Origin: Amycolatopsis alba DSM 44262
Lineage (GTDB): Bacteria; Actinomycetota; Actinomycetes; Mycobacteriales; Pseudonocardiaceae
DNA length: 64,000 bases
Direction of reading: 5' to 3'
Assembly: GCF_000384215.1 (NCBI RefSeq)
Contig: NZ_KB913032.1
Location: 6,096,588-6,160,587 of the forward strand
In this document: positions 36,916 through 45,698 of the stretch, piece after piece
How positions within the stretch are numbered: position 1 is the first letter of the stretch
Layout: every line of letters starts with the position of its first letter
The notes under the pieces: model-generated
Database searches by the model: none
What the model saw: the letters and a program-made list of their open reading frames with translations, nothing else
Told to the model about the DNA's origin: nothing
Program-made: the position numbers and the translations under genes

Positions 36916-37851
36916 GTGCGAGCACTCGTCGTCGACCACGCCGCGAAAGCCCATCTCTCGCTGGCCGACGTGGCCGATCCGGTTCCCGCGCCCGGCGAGG
37001 CGCTGGTCCGGGTGGAAGCGGTTTCGCTCAACTACGGCGAGGTCAAGGGCGCCACCGACCCTGGTACTCCGGACGGCGCCCTGATCGGATGGGACGCGGC
37101 GGGCGTGGTGGTCGAGGCGGCGGCCGACGGTTCGGGTCCCGCCGCCGGAACCCCGGTGGTCACGCTGGGCGCGACCGCGGGCTGGGCCGAGCTACGGGCG
37201 GTCCCGGCCACCCTGCTGGGTACCGTGCCGGACGGTGCGGACCTCGGCGCGGTCAGCACGATCCCCGTCGCCGGCCTGTCGGCGTTGCACGTGTTGCGCC
37301 GCCTGGGACCGCTCCTCGGCCGCCGGGTGATGATCACCGGCGCTTCCGGAGGCGTCGGCCGCTACGCTGTGCAGCTCGCGGCCCGCGCGGGCGCCGAAGT
37401 CGTCGCGATCAGCGGGAATCCCGCGATGGAGGACGGCCTTCGGGCGCTCGGCGCGCACGAGGTGCACGCCGACCCGGCTCACGTGGACCGGCCGGTGTCC
37501 GGGGTGCTGGAGAACGTCGGGGGACAGCAGCTCGTGGACGCTTTCGCCGCTGTCCAGGCCGGGGGCACGGTGGTGAGTGTCGGCCGCTCGTCCGGGGCGG
37601 ACTCGGTCTTCCCCGCCGAAGCGTTGACACCGACCGACGGACGGCACGACCGGTCGATCCGCACCTTCTTCTTGCTGGCCGACCCGGCCGAAGACTTCTC
37701 CGCGGACCTGACCTGGCTCGCCGCCGAGATCGCCGCCGGTCGTCTCGATCCGGGGATCAGCATGCGAGCGGCATGGACCTCCCACGACGAGGCGGCCACG
37801 GCGCTGCTCGACCGCCGCCTGCACGGCAAAGCGGTGCTGGACGTCGTCTGA
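36916..37851 (+). CDS. Zinc-independent MDR oxidoreductase (quinone-oxidoreductase-like)
   Basis: 311 aa from GTG 36916, with AGAGGAGA upstream. MDR features: [43 protein letters not shown], and the nucleotide-binding [23 protein letters not shown]. There is no cysteine-rich structural-zinc loop and no catalytic-zinc Cys/His set, which places it with quinone oxidoreductase or enoyl reductase relatives using NADPH. Divergent TetR gene upstream suggests induction by a small electrophile. It is convergent with a VOC gene 6 nt away. Confidence 0.88.
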   Translation: MRALVVDHAAKAHLSLADVADPVPAPGEALVRVEAVSLNYGEVKGATDPGTPDGALIGWDAAGVVVEAAADGSGPAAGTPVVTLGATAGWAELRAVPATLLGTVPDGADLGAVSTIPVAGLSALHVLRRLGPLLGRRVMITGASGGVGRYAVQLAARAGAEVVAISGNPAMEDGLRALGAHEVHADPAHVDRPVSGVLENVGGQQLVDAFAAVQAGGTVVSVGRSSGADSVFPAEALTPTDGRHDRSIRTFFLLADPAEDFSADLTWLAAEIAAGRLDPGISMRAAWTSHDEAATALLDRRLHGKAVLDVV

Positions 37852-37857
37852 GCTGCT

Positions 37858-38220
37858 CTATTCGGCCTTGAAATGCGGGTTGTAAATCAGGCCGAGCAGA
37901 CTGCCGTCGGGAGTGCGGACGATGGCGACCTTGATGCCCCCGCCGACTTCTTTGACTCCGGAATGTGAGGTCGCCCCGGCGGCGAGCAAGGCCTCTTCAC
38001 TGGCCTCGGCGTCCTCGACTCCCCAGTAGGTGACCGGACCGGCTTCGGGGTCGCCGTCGGGATCGAGCGCGAGTTCGTAGCCGGCGACCGTGTACCCGAC
38101 GTAGAACGGCTGGTCGAAGTACGGCTCGATGCCCAGCACCGAAGTCCACCACTTCTTGGCGGCCGCGAGATCCGGCGCCGGGTAGACGACGGTGCGAAGG
38201 CCGAGGAAATCAACGCTCAT
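37858..38220 (-). CDS. VOC superfamily (glyoxalase-like) protein
   Basis: 120 aa from ATG 38220. One VOC module: GLRTVVYPAPDLAAAKKWWTSVLGIEPYFDQPFYVGY, ELALDPDG, TYWGVEDAEASEEALLAAGA and VRTPDGSLLGLIYNP. The sequence resembles the many small actinobacterial lactoylglutathione-lyase-like proteins whose substrates are not known. Metal ligands cannot be assigned with confidence from one module, since the enzymes act as dimers. No operon partner; the gene upstream ends after a palindromic repeat. Confidence 0.85.
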   Translation of the reverse strand: MSVDFLGLRTVVYPAPDLAAAKKWWTSVLGIEPYFDQPFYVGYTVAGYELALDPDGDPEAGPVTYWGVEDAEASEEALLAAGATSHSGVKEVGGGIKVAIVRTPDGSLLGLIYNPHFKAE

Positions 38221-38334
38221 CCGAACCCCTCTGAGACAGGCGAAGATCCAAGTCTACGCCGAGTGCCTCGTGAGTGGTGCGGACGATTCTGACGGACTCG
38301 TATTTGCTTCCGGCCGTCAGGCGTGGGTGCGTTC

Positions 38335-38397
38335 GCAAGTCCGTGAAGGCCTCCTTGAGGGACTCTGAGTCCCTCAAGGAGGCCTTCACGGACTTGC
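38335..38397. repeat. Perfect palindromic repeat, copy C (31-bp arms), containing the FkbM stop codon
   Basis: The longest copy of the family: GCAAGTCCGTGAAGG starts the left arm, a single T is at the centre, and the right arm is its exact reverse complement. The minus-strand FkbM-type gene ends inside it, its last codons and TGA (38388-38386) being read from the right arm. Its role may be termination for that gene. Confidence 0.9.
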
Positions 38398-39132
38398 CAC
38401 CGTGGGGCGGAACAGATAGTTGTTCGTGTGCGGGCACACTCTGTCGGTCGGGTGCCAGCCGTTCCGCCAGGCGTACATGGTGTAGCCGCGGCACGTCAGC
38501 CAGTCCGCCACGTCATCCGCGGAGTAGTCGTATCGCGCGATATGCCGTGCTTCGATTTCGATGAGCATCGTCGGCCGGAACGTCTCGATGGTTTCCTGCC
38601 CGCCTTGCAGTACATGAAGTTCCCCGCCTTCGACGTCGATCTTGACGAAGTCGAGCCGGGTCAGCGCGGCGCTCGCGGCCAGGCCGTCGAGAGTGTCCAC
38701 GTCCACGACGATGTCGGCGTGGTGCGGGAACTCGGAATTGGAGCCCAGGCCTTGGGTTTTCCAGGCCAGGAAGGAGCGGCTGGTGTCCGGTCCGGTGGTC
38801 CGGAACGGTACGCGCATCGTCGCTCGCCCCGGTTCGGCGCCCAGCGCCTTGGCGTGGCGGATCACGTTGGGCCGTTCCCACGCGCCGAGGACGCGGGACC
38901 ACACCGGATGGGAGAAGGACAACGGTTCGACGCTGTGGACCAGTCCTGCCGGTCCGGCCAGACGGGACAGTGCCTGGCTGTACAGGCCTGCCGCCGAGCC
39001 GACGTCCACGCATACGTCGCCGGGCCTGATCAGGCCCGGCAGCGTGTGCAGTTCGGTTTCCAGGTAGGGCGTCCGGCGGGCCAGCAGGGTGGTCACGGCG
39101 GTGGTCAGCTTCGATCGGTCCAGGCGGGGCAT
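38386..39132 (-). CDS. FkbM-family methyltransferase
   Basis: 248 aa from ATG 39132, with AGAGGAA upstream; GTG 39153 is less likely. SAM-binding motif I PGDVCVDVGSAAGLYSQAL, VHSVEPLSFS (motif II acid), then DIVVDVDTLDGL and LDFVKIDVEGGELHVLQGG, the FkbM signature, and MLIEIEARH. FkbM-type enzymes O-methylate sugars, polyketides or lipids. No biosynthetic cluster surrounds it, so the acceptor is unknown. The C-terminal residues ASP and the stop codon come from the palindromic repeat at 38335-38397, so the gene end has been reshaped by the element. Confidence 0.85.
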   Translation of the reverse strand: MPRLDRSKLTTAVTTLLARRTPYLETELHTLPGLIRPGDVCVDVGSAAGLYSQALSRLAGPAGLVHSVEPLSFSHPVWSRVLGAWERPNVIRHAKALGAEPGRATMRVPFRTTGPDTSRSFLAWKTQGLGSNSEFPHHADIVVDVDTLDGLAASAALTRLDFVKIDVEGGELHVLQGGQETIETFRPTMLIEIEARHIARYDYSADDVADWLTCRGYTMYAWRNGWHPTDRVCPHTNNYLFRPTVASP

Positions 39133-39245
39133 CGGGTTCCTCTCTTCGGTCACCCCAAGGTGCCTGCCGGAGAACCTCGATACATCCGCCCGGCGACCAC
39201 ATCCGCGGTATCCCGCCGGCGTACGCCCGCGGGAGGACGTGGCGC

Positions 39246-39902
39246 CTAACGCGGCGGTGTCACCAAGCCCATCTCATAGGCGATGATGACCAGGTGGACG
39301 CGGTCGCGGGCGTCGAGCTTGGTGAACAGCCGCGCCACGTGTGCCTTGGCGGTGGCCACGGTGATGTACAGCTCCCCGGCGATCTCGCTGTTGGACCGGC
39401 CGAGACCGACCAGCGTCAGTACTTCGCGCTCCCGTCCGGTGATGCCGTCGGCCGACCGGCGCACCGGCGCGGGCTCGGGGCGGCCTGCGAAGTCCGCGAT
39501 CAGGCGCCTGGTGACGCTCGGCGCAATGAGGGCGTCACCGGCGGCGACCACGCGGATCGCGCCGAGGATGTCGTCCAGCGCCATGTCCTTGACCAGGAAA
39601 CCACCGGCGCCTGCTCGAAGGGCGCCGTAGACGGATTCGTCATCGTCGAAGGTCGTGAGCACGAGGACGTGTGGCGGGGAAGTCCCGGTGGTGATTCGCC
39701 GGGTGGCCTCGATGCCGTCCATCTCCGGCATCCGGATGTCCATCACCACCACGTCCGGGCATGCGGCATGGGCGAGCCGGACGGCTTCGGTGCCTGTCGC
39801 GGCCTCGCCGACCACGGTCAGGTCTTCGGTGTCCGCGATGAGCACGCGCAGGCCGCTGCGGATCAGCGGCTGATCGTCGGCGAGCACGACCCGGACCGTC
39901 AT
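39246..39902 (-). CDS. NarL/LuxR-family response regulator
   Basis: 218 aa from ATG 39902. Receiver domain: VVLADDQPLIRSGLRVLI, phospho-acceptor Asp55 in VVMDIRMPEMDGIEATRR, LTTFDDDE, Lys in GFLVKDMAL. LuxR helix-turn-helix: ITGREREVLTLVGLGRSNSEI and ITVATAKAHVARLFTKLDARDR. It overlaps the kinase gene upstream by 4 nt. Third NarL-type pair in 12 kb. Confidence 0.93.
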   Translation of the reverse strand: MTVRVVLADDQPLIRSGLRVLIADTEDLTVVGEAATGTEAVRLAHAACPDVVVMDIRMPEMDGIEATRRITTGTSPPHVLVLTTFDDDESVYGALRAGAGGFLVKDMALDDILGAIRVVAAGDALIAPSVTRRLIADFAGRPEPAPVRRSADGITGREREVLTLVGLGRSNSEIAGELYITVATAKAHVARLFTKLDARDRVHLVIIAYEMGLVTPPR

Positions 39903-41053
39903 GGGACGCTCGCCGGGACCGGGATCCGGGCGGCTACCCGGAATCCGGCTTCGGGGCGGGGCCCGGCGGCGAACTCGCCGTTGAGCAGGGCGACCCGCTC
40001 GCGCATTCCGGGGATGCCGTAGCCGTCGCCGTGGAGACCGCCACGCCCGTCGTCGGTCACCTCGACGGTCAAGTCCTCGTCCTGCTGGTCGATGAGCACT
40101 TCGCACCGGTCGGTGCCGGCGTGCCGGGTCACGTTGGTGATCGCCTCCTGGATGATCCGGTACACGGACAGGTCGATGTCCGGCGGCAGCGGACGTCGAG
40201 CACCGCGCCACTCGACGGTCACGCGCACCCCGGCGTCGAGTGACCGCGCGACCAGGTCTTCGAGCTGCGCCAGGCCCAGCGGGGCGGTGCTGGGTCCGTC
40301 TTCCGGGCGGCGCAGCGCGCTGAGCATCCGGCGCAGGCCTGCCAGCGTGTCCCGGCTGGTGTTTTCGATGGTGCGCAACGCATCGCGGGCCTGCGCCTGC
40401 TGCGTTTCGATGACCCGGCTGCCCATGCCCGCCTGGAAGGCGATGGCGCCGATGCTGTGCGCGATCATGTCGTGCAGCTCCCTGGCGATCCGCAGCCGCT
40501 CCGCCTGGACCGCCAGGAGTTCGTCCTGAGCCCGCCGCGCGTCGCGGTACTGCCGCCGCTGGCGGATCGCGGTCCCGATCGCCCAGCCGCTGACGATCGC
40601 GAGCACGCACAGAACGGCGGTGGTTCCGAAATCGCCGGGCTGGAGTTCGAAGGCAGCGGCCACCGCGAGCTGGACGGCGAGCGCGAACGCGGCGGCCATG
40701 ACCGAGGCCTTCAGGCGGTGAGTGGCCGCGATGCAGCCGACGGCGAGGTCGACGGTCACGATCTGGAGATACCGAAGGAATTGGTGCAACCCGGACGCGC
40801 TCGCGGGTGGCAGCGGCAGCAGTTCCACCGCCACCATCTCGACGAGCAGGACGCCCAGCGCCACCCACGGTTTCCTGCGCAGGACACCGAACGGCAAGGC
40901 CATGGCCAGTACCGGTACGGCGTCGAACGAGCCACGGAGCGTGATCCACGGGAACAGGAGGAGCGGAGACAGTACGAGCCCGGACCAGACGAGGACTGTC
41001 CTGGCCTTCGCCGGTCCCCGTGCGGGCGGCGACGGGTGCGGTTCGGCGGGCAT
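39899..41053 (-). CDS. Two-component sensor histidine kinase (HisKA_3)
   Basis: 384 aa from ATG 41053; TACGAT sits about 8 nt upstream on the minus strand, so the message may be nearly leaderless. Hydrophobic segments between residues 20 and 160, then a coiled region and LRIARELHDMIAHSIGAI with His194. HATPase N-box IQEAITNVTRHAG, D-box VTDDGRGG and G-box GYGIPGMRERVALLNG. It overlaps its response regulator (kinase first). The signal and regulon are unknown; a divergent secreted hydrolase starts about 100 nt away. Confidence 0.92.
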   Translation of the reverse strand: MPAEPHPSPPARGPAKARTVLVWSGLVLSPLLLFPWITLRGSFDAVPVLAMALPFGVLRRKPWVALGVLLVEMVAVELLPLPPASASGLHQFLRYLQIVTVDLAVGCIAATHRLKASVMAAAFALAVQLAVAAAFELQPGDFGTTAVLCVLAIVSGWAIGTAIRQRRQYRDARRAQDELLAVQAERLRIARELHDMIAHSIGAIAFQAGMGSRVIETQQAQARDALRTIENTSRDTLAGLRRMLSALRRPEDGPSTAPLGLAQLEDLVARSLDAGVRVTVEWRGARRPLPPDIDLSVYRIIQEAITNVTRHAGTDRCEVLIDQQDEDLTVEVTDDGRGGLHGDGYGIPGMRERVALLNGEFAAGPRPEAGFRVAARIPVPASVP

Positions 41054-41150
41054 GCGCCGATCGTAGCCAGCCGGTTTCCCGCCGGGCATCGGCCGGGGGA
41101 CGTACGCCGACGGGCTACCCGCCGCCTTGGGCACTGTGATCGGCGGGCCG

Positions 41151-42239
41151 ATGTCGCGCGCTCCTGGAATCGGCACCGTTTTCCGGGTGATCGAAAGCAA
41201 CCGGCCTGGCCGTAAGAATCTCCTGGTCGTCATCACCGCCCTCGCGACCATGGCGGGCCCGTCGCCTGCGGCGCCTGGCGCGGTGCGGCTGACGCCGCCG
41301 CCGGGTATCGCCGCGTGGCTCGCCGACGATCGGCATCTGCCGGATCCCTTACAGGCAGAACCTGTTGCGGTCCAGAGCTTTCTGGCCGCCGTGAGCGCCG
41401 CCGGGCAGCGTGAACTGGTGACGCGGTATCCCGGAGTGATAGGCACGTTGGACGGCGCCGCGCCGTCGCTCCGGTATCTGGCGAACCACCAGGGGATGCG
41501 TGCGGCCGGGCCGCCGTACCAGGACCAGGAAGGGCAGATCCTGCTGTTCGACCCGCGCGGTAACGGGCGAGTGGCGCAGGTGTTCGGGGATCTGTCCACA
41601 GCCGACCGGATAGCCGTCTTGGTACCCGGCGTGGCCACGCGAGCGGACAACTTCTGGACCGGTGTCGGCGGAAAACGCCATCGGGCACCCGCGGTGCAAG
41701 CGGCCGATCTGTACGAAGCGGCCGGCAGGCAAGGCCGGTTCGCGGTGATCGCCTGGCTCGGTTACGACACTCCCGCCGGGGTGTCCATCTCCGCGGCACG
41801 CGAGGATTCGGCGCGCGCGGGTGCGGTGGCCTTGAAGCGGTTCATCGCCGGGCTCGCCACGATTCGCCCGGAAGCGACGATCGCGTTGCTGGGACACAGC
41901 TACGGGTCGACCGTGATCGGTCTGGCCGCCCGCGACCTGCCGGGGCAGGTGACCGATATCGCGGTGTTCGGCAGTCCGGGGATGGGGGTGGACAATGTGA
42001 TCCGGTTGCGCACCACCGCGCGGGTCTGGGCCGGGCAGTCCACTGAGGACTGGATCCGGTGGGTGCCGGGCGTCCGGTTGTTCGGTCTCGGTCACGGCAC
42101 GAAGCCCACGGCCCCGGCCTTCGGTGCCCGCGTCTTCGGCACGTCGGATGTGGCCGATCACGACCACTACCTGAGTCCCGGCACCGATTCGCTGGCCAAC
42201 CTGACGAGTATCGCGCTGACCGGAACCGCTCGTCCGTGA
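41151..42239 (+). CDS. Exported alpha/beta-hydrolase, DUF1023 type
   Basis: About 362 aa from ATG 41151; GTG 41187 would give a shorter N terminus beginning just before the basic-hydrophobic signal NRPGRKNLLVVITALATMAG, and the choice is uncertain. The catalytic region follows the DUF1023 pattern: DRIAVLVPGVATRADNF, FAVIAWLGYDTP, nucleophile elbow IALLGHSYGSTVIGLAA, VFGSPGMGVDN, and the final VADHDHYLSPG with the histidine. The family is abundant in actinobacteria and thought to be extracellular esterases or lipases; substrates are unknown. It precedes the bacteriocin locus by 360 nt. Confidence 0.82.
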   Translation: MSRAPGIGTVFRVIESNRPGRKNLLVVITALATMAGPSPAAPGAVRLTPPPGIAAWLADDRHLPDPLQAEPVAVQSFLAAVSAAGQRELVTRYPGVIGTLDGAAPSLRYLANHQGMRAAGPPYQDQEGQILLFDPRGNGRVAQVFGDLSTADRIAVLVPGVATRADNFWTGVGGKRHRAPAVQAADLYEAAGRQGRFAVIAWLGYDTPAGVSISAAREDSARAGAVALKRFIAGLATIRPEATIALLGHSYGSTVIGLAARDLPGQVTDIAVFGSPGMGVDNVIRLRTTARVWAGQSTEDWIRWVPGVRLFGLGHGTKPTAPAFGARVFGTSDVADHDHYLSPGTDSLANLTSIALTGTARP

Positions 42240-42599
42240 AGGGCCCCTTCGCTACCGGCTGTCGATTCACCAAGCGTGCTCTCTGCGCACTACTCATTCA
42301 GGAATTCGAATCGGAAACAGCAGCGCTCGTCGTAGTGTGCGGCGTAAATTACGAAAAACGTAACCGGCTGAGGCCGGGACAAAAGCGCGTGTTACTGGTT
42401 TGTTACTCGTTCACGGGTTGTCTCGATCATGTGATGCTCGTAGCGTCCCTAGCGCGATTGGGGGCGGCGCGGGGGGTTCCGGGGTTTTCGCGAAGTGATC
42501 ATGAATTCCGGGTCATGAAGCATATTCACTCTTTCGTGTTCTCCGATCGTTCGGATCCGAAAAATCGATGCCTGTTCAACGATGGGGAGTGTGTTCGGC
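42240..42599. other. Gene-free 360-nt leader of the bacteriocin locus
   Basis: No open frame of credible composition. The first 25 nt carry a GTGAAGGGCCCCTTCGC repeat fragment that overlaps the end of the hydrolase region. The rest is noticeably more AT-rich than its surroundings (GTAAATTACGAAAAACGTAACC near 42343) and probably holds the promoter of the lactococcin-type gene. I cannot assign -35/-10 elements. Confidence 0.5.
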
Positions 42600-42947
42600 A
42601 TGGAATCGAAAATGGAGACGAAGAGGTTCAGAAGGGGACTGGCGGCGGCGATCATCGCCTCTGCCGGGTTCGTGGGCTTCGGCGTGGCGGCACCCAGTGC
42701 GATGGCCTGGCTGCACCCCGGCCCGACCACCCAGCACCCGTCGAGCGGCGGGACCTGGGAGTACGGCTTCTGGAACGTGAAGGTCCGCTCGTACTACACG
42801 GTGAACAAGTGCCACGGTTCCTCGGTGAAGCTCAACGGGGACCTGGTGCGCAGTGCCAACACCGCGTCGGGCCGGAAGTCCGTCGCGGAGAAGTACGCGG
42901 TCAACACCCCCGGTGCCGACGACGCCTACTACTACCGCACCTGCTGA
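42600..42947 (+). CDS. Lactococcin 972-family bacteriocin precursor
   Basis: 115 aa from ATG 42600 (GGGGAG 11 nt upstream; ATG 42582 and 42612 are alternatives). A signal peptide (basic KRFRRG, hydrophobic LAAAIIASAGFVGFGVA, AMA cleavage) leaves a mature part of about 79 aa. The mature part matches the lactococcin 972 family: GGTWEYGF, then VRSYYTVNKCHGSSVKLNG and a C-terminal Ala/Tyr-rich YYYRTC. Family knowledge: lactococcin 972 blocks septum formation by binding lipid II and is exported by Sec. This precursor has two Cys, one in NKCHG and one at the C terminus, which the Lactococcus peptide lacks. The next two genes are the usual family partners. Confidence 0.85.
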   Translation: MESKMETKRFRRGLAAAIIASAGFVGFGVAAPSAMAWLHPGPTTQHPSSGGTWEYGFWNVKVRSYYTVNKCHGSSVKLNGDLVRSANTASGRKSVAEKYAVNTPGADDAYYYRTC

Positions 42948-42959
42948 TCCGATGAGCGG

Positions 42960-42993
42960 CCGTACCCGGCCGTCGCGCGACGGCCGGGTACGG
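42960..42993. terminator. Strong GC hairpin after the bacteriocin gene
   Basis: Perfect 16-bp arms, CCGTACCCGGCCGTCG at 42960-42975 and its complement at 42978-42993, with a 2-nt loop and no T-tract. It starts 12 nt after the precursor stop and ends 40 nt before the membrane-protein start. It may stabilise the precursor message or attenuate read-through so that the peptide is made in excess over the ABC components. Confidence 0.65.
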
Positions 42994-43033
42994 TCACGGG
43001 TCTTCGATCGGCGAAATGATCGAGAGGAAGCCG

Positions 43034-44992
43034 GTGCACAGAAAAGTGGTGGCCGCCGTCTCGGCGGTGCTGTTCGCGTTGCTGGCGGTCGCGGTGACGG
43101 TGCTGGCGACGATGCACGACCGGACCTACCCGCGGGAGCTCGGTGCGGAATCCGTCGTCACTCTCGATTTCGTCAATTCCGGCCTGTCCGACGCCGAGGC
43201 GATCGCCGGATTGGGGGATTTGAGCGACCGGCTGGGAATCGGCCTCGTCAAACTCGCCCCGGATCTCGGCGGGGATCAGTCGGGCCAGGTTTTCGTGAAG
43301 GTGGGATCACGGGGTGACCTGCCCGAGCGGATAAGCCGTTTCGGTGACGAAAGCGGCGCCGAGATCAGAAGCAAAGCGGCACTCGAGCACTCCTATGCGA
43401 GCGGGGAGTATCTGGTCACCGGTTCGACCGGCCAGCTGCCCGAGTTCCGGGAATGGCTGACGGCGCGTCAGGTGATCGCCCAGTGGAACGACAACGACCT
43501 CGGGACGACGCTGGAACTGGTGCTGCGGCAGGGAAGTTTCGTCATGAGCCTGCTCGCCGCCACCGCGTTGATGGCGTCGCTGGTCCTCTACTGGCTGTCG
43601 GTGAAGGCCAGAGGCCGGGCGCTCCGCGTGCTCGGCGGGGTCTCGGCCTCGCGTGTCCAGTACGAGGACCTGGTGGGCTTCCTCGGCTCGATGGTGCTGG
43701 CCGCCGTCGTCGTGGACGCGATCGCCGTGGTGTGTGTCGGGATCACCCAGGGCTGGACGTTCGCGCCGCTCTACGCGTCGATCCTGCTGCTGTTCGATGC
43801 CATCGTCGTCGGCTTGACGATGCTCTGCGCGCTCGCGATGTCGGTCGCTTCCAGGCCGCGTCCGGCGATGCTCGCCGAACGAGAACCCGCGGTCAGGTCA
43901 CTGCGCACGGTTTCGGTGGTGCTCAAGGCGCTCATCTTCGTTCTGGTCCTGGCCGCGGTCGCGCCGGCGTACACGGCGTACGTGAACGCCCAGAGCACGG
44001 CCAAGCAACAGGCCCAATGGAAGTCCTTGGCCGACCAGGTCGCGCTGTCCTTTCCCGCGGCGATGGGCGAGAACGGCTTCCAGGGGATCATGGGCGCGGT
44101 GGGCGACGTGGTCCGCGACGCGGAACAGCGTCGCGATGTCGCGCTTTCCTACACCTGGGACCGGGAGGGACTGGAAGGTCTGGACATCGGATCCTACGAC
44201 GCCGTGTCGATGGTCAGTGAGGGCTGGCTCCGGCTGATGCTGGACAAGGGAAACGGGTCGTCTTCCCGGTTGGCGCCGCTGGCGCTCGAACAGGTCCCCG
44301 AGGGTGCCCGGCAGTTCCTGGGGGAGAACCTGCCGCTGTGGTCGCGTCGTGGCTTGTCCGCCGCCGAGATGACGGGCGCGGTCTCCTTCCTGCATTTCTC
44401 GGAATCGGCGCAGCTGCCGCTGGCCCTGGCAGGGAACGGCCAGCTGGTGTTCCCGAAGGACGCGGTCATCGCGGTCGTCCCGGATCTGCACGGCCTGCTC
44501 AACGACGACTTCCTCGCTTCCGCCGCGTCCAGCCGGAATCTGGTGTTCACCGGGCTCGGCCCGACCCAGGCTTTGCTCGTGCAGCACGGGCTGCAGTACA
44601 AGGCGAACGTGAAGTACGCGGCCGAAGAAGGGATCCTGCTCGCTCAGTTCACCGCGTACTTCGCCTGGCTTCAAAGTGTTTCGCTGATCGCCCTCCTGGT
44701 GGCGCTGGTGGTCTCGTCCCTCATCGCGGCGTTCATCGTGGCGGTGCTGCGGGCTCGCCGGGACTTCCCGCTGCGGCTTTCGGGACAACGCTGGCCGGAG
44801 ATACTGGCCGGGCGGGTCGCTCCGGAATGGCTCGTCGGCGCGGCGCTGGCCTTCATGGTCATCCTGCTTCGCGGCGGTGAAGGTGCCTTGGTCGCGGCGA
44901 TCGCGGCGATCCTGTGCCTGCTCGCGTCACCGGTCGCGCATCTGCTGGCGACTCGCTGGACCTTCGCCGAAGTCCGGCGGCGCTCACTGTAG
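43034..44992 (+). CDS. Bacteriocin-associated integral membrane protein (lactococcin 972 group)
   Basis: 652 aa from GTG 43034, preferred because AGAGGA lies 5 nt upstream; ATG 43016 is the alternative. One N-terminal helix (VVAAVSAVLFALLAVAVTVLAT), an extracytoplasmic stretch to about residue 165, three to four helices to about 300, a second external loop, and three C-terminal helices from about 540. This FtsX/MacB-like permease topology matches the large membrane protein that follows lactococcin 972-type precursors (DUF1430/immunity-type family). It probably forms a transporter with the ATPase encoded 13 nt downstream. Immunity and export are both proposed for the family; neither is proved here. 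Confidence 0.82.
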   Translation: MHRKVVAAVSAVLFALLAVAVTVLATMHDRTYPRELGAESVVTLDFVNSGLSDAEAIAGLGDLSDRLGIGLVKLAPDLGGDQSGQVFVKVGSRGDLPERISRFGDESGAEIRSKAALEHSYASGEYLVTGSTGQLPEFREWLTARQVIAQWNDNDLGTTLELVLRQGSFVMSLLAATALMASLVLYWLSVKARGRALRVLGGVSASRVQYEDLVGFLGSMVLAAVVVDAIAVVCVGITQGWTFAPLYASILLLFDAIVVGLTMLCALAMSVASRPRPAMLAEREPAVRSLRTVSVVLKALIFVLVLAAVAPAYTAYVNAQSTAKQQAQWKSLADQVALSFPAAMGENGFQGIMGAVGDVVRDAEQRRDVALSYTWDREGLEGLDIGSYDAVSMVSEGWLRLMLDKGNGSSSRLAPLALEQVPEGARQFLGENLPLWSRRGLSAAEMTGAVSFLHFSESAQLPLALAGNGQLVFPKDAVIAVVPDLHGLLNDDFLASAASSRNLVFTGLGPTQALLVQHGLQYKANVKYAAEEGILLAQFTAYFAWLQSVSLIALLVALVVSSLIAAFIVAVLRARRDFPLRLSGQRWPEILAGRVAPEWLVGAALAFMVILLRGGEGALVAAIAAILCLLASPVAHLLATRWTFAEVRRRSL

Positions 44993-45005
44993 ACGGGAGA
45001 TTTCC

Positions 45006-45683
45006 ATGGAAGTACAAGCGAACGGCGTCTCCGTGGTCATCGACGGGCGGGAGATCGTGCACGACGTTTCGCTGACCTGCGGCCAGGGATCCCTGACGGC
45101 CTTGGTCGGCCCGAGTGGCTGCGGTAAGACGACGTTGCTGCACTGCCTGGGTTTGCTGCAACGGCCCACTTCGGGACGGGTGTCGGTGGACGGGGTCGAC
45201 ACCACCGGCTGGAAGGCGAGGGAACGGCGACGGTTCTGGAAGGAGTCCGGTGCTTTCGTCCTGCAGGATTACGGCGTGATGGAAGAGGAGTCCGTCGCCT
45301 TCAACGTGGTCATGAAGTCGACCGTCTTCGGCTCGCGCGTGGTGGGAGACGAGAAGAAGCTGAACTCCGTTCTCGAACTGACCGGGCTGACCGGCCGTGC
45401 GGGTGAACGGGCCTCACACCTCAGCGGGGGCGAGAAACAGCGGCTCTCCATCGCGCGAGCCCTCTACAAGGACGCGCGGGCGGTCTTCGTCGACGAGCCG
45501 ACGGCATCGCTCGACGAAGACAACAGGACGCGGGTCATCGAACTGCTCGTGGGCCTGGCCCGCCGCGGTTGCGCGGTCATCGTGGCGACCCACGACGACG
45601 AGATGATGAGGGCGTGCGACGTCCGGTATCCGGTCGGCGGGTCGGCCCGGCGGGCGGTCGAGGTCCGGCGTTCCCGGCAGTGA
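45006..45683 (+). CDS. ABC transporter ATP-binding protein (lactococcin 972 group)
   Basis: 225 aa from ATG 45006, with GGGAG upstream. Full ATPase: Walker A LVGPSGCGKTTLLH near residue 35, Q-loop FVLQDYGVMEEESVAFNV, signature LSGGEKQRLSIARALYK, Walker B AVFVDEPTASLDEDNR and H-loop VIVATHDDEMM. The Q-loop to DYGVMEEES style is that of MacB/LolD-like and bacteriocin-export ATPases. It pairs with the upstream permease for export of, or protection from, the lactococcin-like peptide. The gene ends 15 nt from a convergent gene. Confidence 0.88.
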   Translation: MEVQANGVSVVIDGREIVHDVSLTCGQGSLTALVGPSGCGKTTLLHCLGLLQRPTSGRVSVDGVDTTGWKARERRRFWKESGAFVLQDYGVMEEESVAFNVVMKSTVFGSRVVGDEKKLNSVLELTGLTGRAGERASHLSGGEKQRLSIARALYKDARAVFVDEPTASLDEDNRTRVIELLVGLARRGCAVIVATHDDEMMRACDVRYPVGGSARRAVEVRRSRQ

Positions 45684-45698
45684 GCCCGTCGGCGCCGG

